Assembly (NCBI GenBank): GCA_963680875.1
Contig: OY804575.1
Span: 104,835,505-104,899,504 of the forward strand
Reading direction: 5' to 3'
Length of the DNA stretch: 64,000 bases
From: Bathymodiolus brooksi
Lineage: Eukaryota > Mollusca > Bivalvia > Mytilida > Modiolidae
A program made the translations under genes and the position numbers. This document shows, piece after piece, positions 52,930 through 61,730 of this stretch. The notes under the pieces were generated by a model. That model ran no database searches and was not told the origin of the DNA. It saw only the letters and a program-made list of their open reading frames with translations. How positions within the stretch are numbered: the first letter of the stretch is position 1; every line of letters begins with the position of its first letter.

Positions 52930-53170
52930 TGTAATTAGAGTAATATGACAGGTGCAACTAGTGGAGCAGGAATTGCTTACCCTTCCGGAGCACCTACGTT
53001 TAGTCCCGGTTTCTGGTGAGGTTCATGTTGCTCGATCTTTAGTTTTCTGTTTTGTAAATCGTTGTTTGTCCTTTTTTCTTTTTTTCTTTTCGCCTTTGTG
53101 CTGTCTGTTCTTCGATTTACGGATTCTGATCATCCCCATTGGTATCCTCAAACTCTTCTTGGTAGAGGCT
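52930..53170 (+). repeat. Second Penelope-like family 3' tail (lipase intron 5)
   Basis: TAATATGACAGGTGCAACTA, GGAGCAGGAATTGCTTACCC, CTCGATCTTTAGTTTTCTG, ending ATTGGTATCCTCAAACTCTT. Same order as 30565-30790. Confidence 0.8.
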
Positions 53171-53356
53171 GATATAAAGCGAAATGTGAAAGGTTATCAC
53201 AGATAATTTAATTCTGACAACAATAGTATTGTCAGTTGCTTTATCGGCTTGAACAAAAATGAAAGATCTGCAAAATTCTTTTAAATTATATTGACTTCGA
53301 GAGACTTACATATTTTCGTTAAATTTTGTATGAAATTATTCTTATGTACGCCATGC

Positions 53357-53734
53357 ATTTTTGTATATAGAATCTAAGTATTGTACATTTGTATATAGAA
53401 TCTAAGTATTGTACATTTGTATATAGAATCTAAGTATTGTACATTTGTATATAGAATCTAAGTATTGTACATTTGTATATAGAATCTAAGTATTGTACAT
53501 TTGTATATAGAATCTAAGTATTGTACATTTGTATATAGAATCTAAGTATTGTACATTTGTATATAGAATCTAAGTATTGTACATTTGTATATATAATCTA
53601 AGTATTGTGCATTTGTATATAGAATCTAAGTATTGTACATTTGTATATAGAATCTAAGTATTGTACATTTATATATAGAATCTAAGTATTGTACATTTGT
53701 ATATAGAATCTAAGTATTGTACATTTGTATATAC
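53357..53734. repeat. 28-bp minisatellite, ~13 copies (lipase intron 5)
   Basis: Unit TTTGTATATAGAATCTAAGT plus ATTGTACA, almost invariant (single changes at about 53592, 53609 and 53671). High uniformity suggests recent expansion. Confidence 0.95.
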
Positions 53735-54038
53735 TAAACCAATAATATTACGCTTACGGCTTGATCAACATTCTTTCTCTCTTGTAGTACTTTTTTCATT
53801 CTTGTATTATGGTATTAATTCATAAATTTATGCTATATATTTCAATGTTTCGAATGACAATGAACTCATAAAAGGACAAATGATATGATTGAGCTACTTT
53901 TTTTTCAGTCTTATTCTCAGTACAATCTGCAAGATAGGTTATTCGTATCAAGCTTACAAAATAGCCTGCAGATTGTTAAATGTAAAAAATGCGCTTTTAT
54001 CAGAAGCTTATTTCCCATGTTACAATGTTAAATTGCAG

Positions 54039-54144
54039 ACTTCCATTACCAGCTGAACATAACTGGCAAAAACAACATGGATGGCAAATTGACTGTTGTT
54101 TTTCAAGGAACAAAGGGAAACACCGCTTCTATGGTCTTAATGAC
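54039..54144 (+). CDS. Lipase exon, PLAT domain start
   Basis: Acceptor AAATTGCAG, donor GTAAGT, phases 1 to 2. Encodes NFHYQLNITGKNNMDGKLTV and VFQGTKGNTASM, the first strands of the C-terminal PLAT beta-sandwich (binding of colipase or lipid surfaces in relatives). A G-rich run begins six bases after the donor. Confidence 0.85.
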
Positions 54145-54656
54145 GTAAGTGGGTTTTTTTGGGGGGAAGGGGTGGGGGGGGTATTGTTTTTTTGTAATTC
54201 TTCAATTATTAGAAGAAACTAGAATTAACCCTCATATGAAGTGGTATTTTTCTAAATGATTAATATTATTTGACCACATTGTGAATTGAAAATAAAAATA
54301 AATAAATAGTACTAATCACCAGCATAGCCAACAGCAATATAAACCATTCTTGTTTTATAAATCCAAATTTTATGCACAGAAATTGAGACAGAACGCCTAT
54401 CAATCTCTAGGTCTTCGCTTAGAACATGCTTACAAATGTGGCGGGATCAAGCCGATTAATAGGACCTCAAAATTTCCTTCTAGAGATATACATCGACATC
54501 ACCAATGGTTAAACAGAAGAAAAAAAAGTACATATTCGCTTGATCGTAATTTAAGGTCAAATAGTTCAAAAGTACAAGGAAGTTGCTTTCTTTTATTCTA
54601 TTTTGGAACTGAAAGCTTACATACATATTGTATACGCCTGTATTTAAAATTATATT

Positions 54657-54873
54657 ACAGTAAAACCTGTCTAACCCGAACCCCTTTGGGACTGAAGAAT
54701 TTGTTCAGTTTAGACAGGTGTTTGGTTTACAGAGGTTCAAATTACATAGACATTTAGTAGATGGGACTGTAAAGTTTGCCTGGATTAGGCATGTTTTCTG
54801 TTTACGCAGGGTTCGGTTTAGGCAGGTTTTCGGTTTACTCAGGGTTCGTTTTAGACAGGTTTCATTGCATATC
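54657..54873. repeat. TIR element with CCTGTCTAA ends (lipase intron 6)
   Basis: Left end AAAACCTGTCTAACCCGAAC; right end GTTCGTTTTAGACAGGTTTC, its imperfect complement. The right half contains repeated CAGGGTTCGG and TTTAGGCAGGTT blocks. Frames on both strands are repeat translations. Confidence 0.75.
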
Positions 54874-55009
54874 CAAATTAAATCCACAATACCAATACTA
54901 CAGTGTACATAAAAAAAACATATTATATCCCCCTTTTCATCAAGTTAAATCGTTGACTTCCCTCACTATCCGTTGGTCCATTCATAATGGGAAAGCGTTT
55001 TAGCGAGTG

Positions 55010-55330
55010 AATTAGTGACTGGTGCTTAACATCAAGATGAGCAATTTTGCAGCTATATCATAACCATGACCAGAATAGGTTACATTTCGATGAGATGATA
55101 ATGATGCTTGCTTTGTATTGGACCAACATTGTTAGTTGGAGTTTTATAGTGCTAGTTCCGTGGGTAACCATGACGCTACACTCACTATCCTGATTCCGAA
55201 TCTTGGTTTGTACTCCTTAATGATGGGGGCTTAGCGAAGAAGCAGCAAAATGCCAATTGATTAATCATTGGTTTGACCCTACCGGTGTACGAACACACGA
55301 TCTACTGTACTCTTAACAGTTACACCATCG
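55010..55330 (-). repeat. tRNA-headed SINE (type A), diverged (lipase intron 6)
   Basis: Same order as 51853-52190: tail GCAGCTATATCATAACCATG at the left, body GGTTTGTACTCCTTAATGAT, and a mutated B-box (GTGTTCGTACACCGG on the minus strand) at the right. Confidence 0.72.
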
Positions 55331-55743
55331 ATATGGTTGGGGTAATATTTGTGTTGTGAATGGCTGGTATAAGTGATGAAAGGAAATGGAAATTGGAATC
55401 ATGTTACCTATGTTGGGTGGTATACGATATGAAGAAAAAATAATATAGTACTTATAATTCTTTGTTGAGAAAATCCTTTTTTCTTTAAACAGAAATATAT
55501 ATACTTTCATTTATTTAGAACGTTGCCTTTTTAACAAACAATTTACATACGATTAACAACATAATTGGCAACATATTAATAATTTGAGAACAAAGAAAAG
55601 GTAACATATTTCAGAAAACTACATAATAATTATGTCTCTTTTGATATATAATAAATCACAAAATATGCAGTTTCCAATTTAACGGATGAATTGACTTTAG
55701 ACATTTAATAGCTTAGTCGAGCACGCTTAACTTGATCCAATTC

Positions 55744-56035
55744 TTTAGGATTACATTTAAGCCTTCTGTTAGGTGAACGACATGCGGTAAATACCGGGAG
55801 GGAAAGGCAAGTATGTAATTCTCCAGAATTACAATTAAGCCATCTGTTCGGTGAACGACATGGGGCAAATACCGAGAGAGAAAGCCAAGTATGTAATGCT
55901 CTAGAATTACAATTAAGCCGTCTGTTCTGTAAGCGACATGGGTCAAATACCGAGAGAGAAAGCCAAGTATGTAATGCTCTAGAACTACAATTAAGCCGTC
56001 TGTTCTGTAAACGGCATGAGCAAATACCAGGTGGG
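55744..56035. repeat. ~78-bp tandem repeat, about 4 copies (lipase intron 6)
   Basis: Units share GAATTACAATTAAGCCGTCT, GTTCGGTGAACGACATGGG and CAAATACCGAGAGAGAAAGC. The outer units are more diverged than the inner ones. Confidence 0.9.
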
Positions 56036-56211
56036 GAAGTCGTGTGAATACAAATGTGACCAATTTAAGCTATAATATCTTAATAATAAAAGGATTGCTT
56101 AATTGCAATAAATTTTTTGAAGGAATTCAATTAATTCAATTAGATTTGTGAGCGTTTTACGCTCAATACTTAATTTAAAAATTGCTTACTTTATTAATCA
56201 ATTTCTTTCTT

Positions 56212-56212
56212 T

Positions 56213-56291
<79 letters not shown>
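56212..56291. repeat. (TTTA)n microsatellite, ~20 units, at a splice acceptor
   Basis: An unbroken TTTA run ends eight bases before the AG acceptor of the exon at 56300, so the microsatellite itself supplies most of the polypyrimidine-like tract. Confidence 0.95.
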
Positions 56292-56295
<4 letters not shown>

Positions 56296-56299
56296 ACAG

Positions 56300-56485
56300 T
56301 GACAACGAAGTCCATACTCAAGGCCATGTAATCACCAAGTTTATAAAAACTTCACAGAACATTGGCAATGTGACCGCTATAGCAGTCAGATATGACAAAA
56401 CATCTAACATACTGACCGGATGGGCATATCCCGAAACATGGGAGTTACTTGGAGTATCTCTGTTAGCGGCTGAAACACAAACAAG
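56300..56485 (+). CDS. Lipase exon, PLAT domain middle
   Basis: Acceptor TTTTTACAACAG directly after a (TTTA)n run, donor GTAAAA, phases 2 to 2. Encodes HTQGHVITKFIKTSQNIGN, VTAIAVRYDKTSNI, and GWAYPETWELLGVSLLAAE, typical alternating strands of the PLAT domain. Confidence 0.85.
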
Positions 56486-56753
56486 GTAAAAAAAATATTT
56501 TAACACCAGAAAAGTGTGGTCATGAAATATCTCTGCAAATGTCTTCCGATCAGATATAAAATAATGTGTTAAATATTTTTCAGCTAATGAAACAACTACG
56601 ATTAATCTATTACATCTATGCACATAATTATGATGTCCTTTCACTTTCTTTGGAAGTAGTCGAGGATAAGTTAATTTCCATTGCCTAATAATGTAATTAT
56701 TAATCAAAGTTAGGGTTATCCTGCCTCAGGCATATGTTATGTCACCATGGCAG

Positions 56754-56935
56754 ATTTTGACTATCTTGTTTATCCCCTTTGGTTTTATTGCTCCTCAACA
56801 CTTTTAGATTATTTAGCTTTCCAATCTTTCGATTTTGAGCGTATCCCAGAGACATGATGAAGGTTTTTCCAGAAACACGTCGTGTGCACTAAATTATATA
56901 TCTACGGTTTTATTACTAAAATGGTACCATAACCA
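56754..56935 (+). repeat. Hammerhead-like repeat, copy 2 (degenerate; lipase intron 7)
   Basis: Contains ACATGATGAAGGTTTTTCCA, GAAACACGTCGTGTGCAC and ACTAAATTATATATCTACGG, aligned with 37776-37935. The GTC cleavage-like site is kept but the core C of CTGATGA is A. Confidence 0.4.
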
Positions 56936-57083
56936 TTACGAGGTTCTAGGCATATATATATATATATACATTGTATATACTATTATCAGTTGGTGACTTA
57001 TTCAAAATCCCTCCTCACTGAATTTGGTACTGCTTTGCCAACTATTTTACCTATTTTGTTCCAGTATTGTTATAAATAATGTT

Positions 57084-57309
57084 ATAGTGACAGCCGGAAC
57101 CTTTGAGCCGTAATGAAAGCGGGAGGTTTGGCGCTTTAAAATCTGATTCAACCCACCATTTCTTTAGAAATGTCTCTACCAAGTCAGAGTCGTTACGGTT
57201 TTCACAGTTTTCCGGTTGTTGACTGATTTTGTCTGTTTACATACTTATGAGTTTTGACTTTCCCTTTGGAAGATTGTTCGGAGTTCGGTAATTTTGTTAT
57301 TACCCTTAT
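57084..57309 (+). mobile_element. Solo 3' module of a Naiad-like subfamily (lipase intron 7)
   Basis: 226 bp matching the array 3' UTR, from TTATAGTGACAGCCGGAACC to the terminal hairpin (GGTAATTTTGTTATTACC) and CTT. It shares subfamily differences with 36359-36602. The long stem arms read AGCCGTAATGA and TCGTTACGGTT, which still pair through two G-U changes. Confidence 0.87.
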
Positions 57310-57543
57310 TCAATGCTTGGTGAATTCTACCTCACAATTATAGGAAGAACCTATTAATTTGTCACCTAAAACGCAAATTGTGAATCAGTGCTGACAGTTC
57401 GAATGACTATTGTCTTTTTGAAATAGTCTTCAAATCAAACATTCCCGCACTTTATTATGGTGCAGATTATTCTGGTTTTGACGTAATTATATATAAAGGC
57501 TCGAGGTATACTAAATGATGAGGCGATAACTACTAACGCAGAC

Positions 57544-58670
57544 TCATCTTGTTTGTCTCACTCTTCGAGAATTTTGCACAATTTGGAAATTGAAAGTGAA
57601 TGTTGATAAAACTAAAATCATGATTTTTTCAAGAGGACGACAACCACAAAATATTTTGTTTTCTTTAAATGGGTTAGAATTAGAAGTTGTTAATAGTTTT
57701 ACATATTTAGGATTCATTCTATCAAAAACTGGTAATTTTAATCTAGCAAAAAAATCAATAGCAGATAAAGGCTTTAAAGCTATGTATGAAGTTCTTAAAC
57801 TAGGCCGATTACATAATTTAACTACACCTTGCCAATTAAATTTATTTGACAAAATGTTCAAACCTGTTTTATTGTACGGATGTGAATTATTTGGTTATGG
57901 AAATTGTGATATTATAAAACGTGTCCACTTAAAATTTTGTAAAATGTTACTACACATGAAATCTTCTACCCCCTCGTTCATGGTTTATGGCGAGCTGGGT
58001 CGATATCCTTTGGCGATTGATATCAAAATACGCATTGTTTCATATTGGGAAGAATGTATTGATGGTAAACAATCAAATCTTTCTAATATTTTATATGAAT
58101 TATGTCTTGCTCTCTCTAACATAGAAGGAAATAACTTTATATGGTTATCTTCTGTTAAAGGTATTTTAAAAGAATGTGGCCTAGCTTACATATGGAACAC
58201 TCAGACATTCCAGAATACTGAATGGCTTAAAGCAAACCCTGATAGATCAATTCATATAGCTTTGGTCATCTTTAATTCAAAATTCACCAAAAGCTCTTAA
58301 CTATAGGATCTTCAAAGAACAATTCGAAACTGAAAATTATCTGCACACTCTTGATGACAATTGTTTATTTGAATTTTGTAAATTTAGAACTCTAAGTCAT
58401 AAATTACCAATAGAATATGGAAGATGGCATAATATAGCGAGAACATGCGTTTTTGTAATCTATGTAATCAAAATGAAATTGGGGATGAATGCCACTACAT
58501 TTTGGAATGCAAATTTTTTAACAGTATTCGAAAAGACTGTATTGACACTTACTTTATAAAGCGTCCAAGTGCAATAAAATTCGGCCATTTAATGAAAACA
58601 AAAAATTAAATTAAACTTAACAAAATTTGCAGATTTATCAAAGTTATCAATAAAGCTGTGTGCGCTCCGG
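57544..58670 (+). pseudogene. LINE reverse transcriptase C-terminal fragment (lipase intron 7)
   Basis: The upstream border shows REFCTIWKLKVNVDKTKIM and FSRGRQ, the end of a LINE RT. Next come FTYLGFILSKTGNF, LFDKMFKPVLLYGCELFGYG, LKFCKMLLHMKSSTPSFMVY and GELGRYPLAIDIKIRIVSYW. This frame ends at 58300, but homology continues in another frame: NYRIFKEQFETENYLHTLDD and a Cys/His motif FCNLC...IGDECHYILEC (about 58450-58510), typical of non-LTR element C-termini. 5'-truncated and frameshifted. A 3' UTR continues to about 58950. Confidence 0.85.
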
Positions 58671-59190
58671 GATAAACATATGGCGACATTCTTCTCCATC
58701 CTGTTTTTAATCATTATATCATTTCAGTTCTACAGACATTTATTTTCCTAATTAACATTACTAATATATATATATATAATTTGTATGCTATTGATATTTT
58801 TATTATATACGTAAATAATGTTTCTTATTTGTCCTTTCTTTCTTCTTACTGCTTGCATTGTATATGATTATATCATTATTTATTATTTATGTATCTCTAT
58901 ACCTTTGTAACAACATGGTATATGAGAATAAAGATATAGAAGAAAGATTTAATTAAAATAAAAGATATCGTGATTCTTTTGATCACTGTTAGTAAGTTCT
59001 AATGAAGATTACAGCTATGCCGGTTGGGTGTATGCCCAGGGGCCGCTACGGTAGCCGGATTGGGCTAATCAGAAAAACAGAAATCAATTTGGGATCTTTT
59101 GATTCTTTATTTCTTTTCAATCTTTTTCTTGTCGTTGATTGGATTATATATTCTCTTCACAGTTCATTCTTTAACTCTTTTCCGCCACCG
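58671..59190. other. LINE 3' UTR and end of lipase intron 7
   Basis: AT-rich with TATATA near 58768-58780, ending in an AATAAAGATATAGAAG region near 58930 that probably marks the LINE 3' end. A frame from 59002 overlaps the final lipase exon but starts in intron sequence. Confidence 0.5.
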
Positions 59191-59201
59191 CAGCGCAATA
59201 G

Positions 59202-59274
59202 TTTTTTCCGGAACGTAACAGTCTGCAAAGACAGAGTTCTGTACCTAGTAGATGCAGATCAATGCTTTAAGCTG
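59202..59274 (+). CDS. Lipase exon, PLAT domain end (boundary tentative)
   Basis: Using the acceptor AATAG at 59197-59201, the phase fits exon 7 and gives SFFRNVTVCKDRVLYLVDAD, then QCFKL. The nearby CCGCAG acceptor would put a stop in frame. GTCAGT after 59274 may be a donor to a further exon; without splicing, the frame runs 14 more codons to TAA at 59317-59319. C-terminal end unresolved. Confidence 0.65.
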
Positions 59275-59319
59275 GTCAGTACATTTGTACTAAGAATATG
59301 TTTGTTGTTGATTTGTTAA

Positions 59320-59700
59320 TCCCCTTCAAACTACTTTAATAACCATATTGTTCCAGGTTTTCTATGTTGCCTTTGGTACATTAAAACACTTATTTACTGG
59401 CTATTTAGACAATAACAAGCTTCTTATCCTCATAATACTCGTAAAAGAATAACTTATTATTATTATTTCAAAACTAGCGTTCCTTCAAAAAGGGAAAAAA
59501 ACGAATTAGCACTCCATTCAGATGCAATATTCTAGTATTCATATTAAAGATCATTAATTCAGTCCAAACTTGTTAAAGTAGAAGAAAGGAATAACTTTCC
59601 AATCGGCAAAATTTTTGTTTGTGAGGTTTTTAACCCAATTTATTTGTATAGCTTCTATGTATTAGTCTATGTCAATCATTTTCAGCCCCTCTCCTCCTCC
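59320..59700. other. Gene-free downstream of lipase
   Basis: AT-rich. Possible lipase 3' UTR, but no clear polyadenylation signal is tied to it. Confidence 0.35.
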
Positions 59701-60002
59701 CTTCTAATTAGTTTTTATTCATTGTTTCTCGTTTTACCTTTTTTCGATTATCATTCCATATGAAGTTGTAGATCATGGTTTTAAATTTAGATATATATTC
59801 TTTGTCTATATTGGCAGTTGATGCTACATATGTTATATTTGGGATTATCAATGACTTAACTAGCATAATTCTTCCTACCATCCTTCTCTGCTTTCTCAAA
59901 ATTGATCGATTGTGGTTTGTTGTACTATCTTCAGAGTGAGGGGTACGCCGATTGTGTGTAAGGAAGCAAATACCAAACACATCACTGGTACGAGACATTA
60001 AG
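59700..60002 (-). pseudogene. LINE reverse transcriptase fragment, minus strand
   Basis: The 96-codon frame includes RRMVGRIMLVKSLIIPNITY and DKEYISKFKTMIYNFIWNDN, then RKKVKRETM. The pattern (GRI-x-LVKS-x-x-IP-x-x-TY, then FIWN-x-x-R-x-K) is that of the region after the RT in L1/Tx1-type LINEs, so it is a different clade from the 57.5-58.7 kb fragment. Truncated on both sides. Confidence 0.75.
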
Positions 60003-60359
60003 GAGTTCCTTCTTGGTTAGAGAAGGTCACTCTCTTTTAGGAATTGTTCCGACACTGCGGTATTTTTGTTTGTTTTTCATTTTATTTGCAAGTTACAAAC
60101 ACAAACTCCCAATCAGCTAACAGTTTCAAAGAGTGATCGTTAGTGAGCCGTTGTGAGGAATGTCAAGTATATCTCTCTTTCAGTTGCGACAATAAAACTC
60201 AGTGAATGGACGTGTATTATTATAATCTTTCTCTAAATTGAGTTATTATTTATTTGTAGCCTTGTTTTCGTCATGAATATATCATGCATATATACAGCTC
60301 ATTTGACGTTTAAATAAGTATCATTGCAAACTCCACCAAGATTTATATGGAAAAAGTCT

Positions 60360-60999
60360 TTTAATTAAAGAGTAATATGCATATAATCTCTCTGAACGTC
60401 ACTGAACGATTTCTTGACAGCAAAATAAATATCAATATTAAATGTGTATCCAATGTATTTTTGTTCTCATAATTCTACATGCTCTTTGCTCTTTTTCATT
60501 TCCGAGAAAATGTCATCTTTTTTTTATATTTACTCATCTTATATTTCATATTTATTTCCATTCAGTTTGATTCTGATATCGTTTCGATCATAACATTATA
60601 CCGAAGCTGAAAAATATTGACGTTCATCATGAATGACACTTGCCTACAGGATTAAACACGATGAAATGTACAAACATATATCAACTAATTTCTGCTGAAC
60701 TGTTTAATCGCTAAGCAAAGATATCCGTCTTCAGACAGTAATCGTGAAGCCATGCAATGCATTGCGTAACAGCTAAATAAACCTTGCAAAGCTTAAATCA
60801 AACTTGTTAATGTAAGACAAAGTACTATTAATAGTGAGCACATTCAAACGACCTGACATTTAATACAAGTATAGCGTAGGTCTAAAAAGGTATAACAATG
60901 TGGATATTTCTATCTATCTTAGTTCCAATATTTTCCTGTTAAATTAACTTATTTCACTGTCTTGTTAGATCTAAAAGTTACTACATAATTTGTTTCTAA

Positions 61000-61030
<31 letters not shown>

Positions 61031-61730
61031 GATAAACTACCATTAAAGGGACATCCATGGTTTAGAGATAGAATCTAATTTCTCCAGTGTGGGATATAGC
61101 TGACCCAAGGAGGATGTCCGCTAGTTGGAGGTTCTAATTATGAGACAAAATGCATATAATCTCTCCAAACTGGACGATTTCATTCAATACAATATATATA
61201 TCAATATCAAAAATATATCATGTTTTTCTCATAATTCTATATGCCTTTATCTCTTTATAATTTCCAAGGAAATGATATAATGTAATCTTTTCTTATGTTT
61301 GCTCCCCATCTTATATTTCACATTCATTTCCGTTTAGTTTGATTCTTACATCGTTTGGATAATAACATTATACCGAAGGGCAAAATATTGACATTCGTCA
61401 TGAATGACATTTGCAAATAGTATTGAACACGATGAAATGTACTTTTCGTCATGAATGACATTTGCAAATAGTATTGAACACGATAAAATGTACAAATATA
61501 ATTCAGCTATTAAATTTCTGCTCAAATGTTTTATCGCCAAACCTCGATATCCGTTTTCAGACAGTATCTTTGAAGCTATACAATGTAATTTATAACAATT
61601 ATTTAAATCTAATTTGCTTATGCAACAGTTTGTGATTTCAATGAACACAGCCAAGACGAATCGATATCTAATACAAGCATGGTGTAGGACTAAGAGTGAG
61701 GACATTTGTTGATATTGCCATCTTAGATCT
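60360..61730. repeat. Diverged tandem duplication, ~780-bp offset
   Basis: 60370-60830 and 61150-61640 share TGCATATAATCTCTC, CTTATATTTCA, TAACATTATACCGAAG and GAACACGATGAAATGTAC-like stretches in order. The second copy has its own ~58-bp internal duplication (TTCGTCATGAATGACATTTG twice, near 61395 and 61447). A (CT)n(TA)n run lies between at 61000-61030. Confidence 0.75.

Larger units (their letters stand above)
46601..59274 (+). other. Pancreatic-lipase-family gene, eight exons recognised
   Basis: Secreted triacylglycerol/phospholipid lipase of the alpha/beta-hydrolase fold. Exons 46601-46763, 48726-48894, 49604-49832, 51554-51808, 52592-52822, 54039-54144, 56300-56485 and 59202-59274 all have AG/GT borders and consecutive phases, giving about 470 residues, close to the ~450-residue mature size of pancreatic lipases. 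The catalytic triad is present: Ser in GHSLG (exon 3), Asp in LDPADP (exon 4), His in CSHERS (exon 5). Exons 6-8 match the C-terminal PLAT domain. The signal-peptide exon and possibly the last residues are missing. Introns are large for the coding length because of inserted repeats. The gene looks intact, with no stop or frameshift seen. Confidence 0.88.

Noticed and set aside
56318..56707. Minus-strand 129-codon frame
   Set aside because: Antisense to the lipase PLAT exon, which has splice sites and family motifs on the plus strand.
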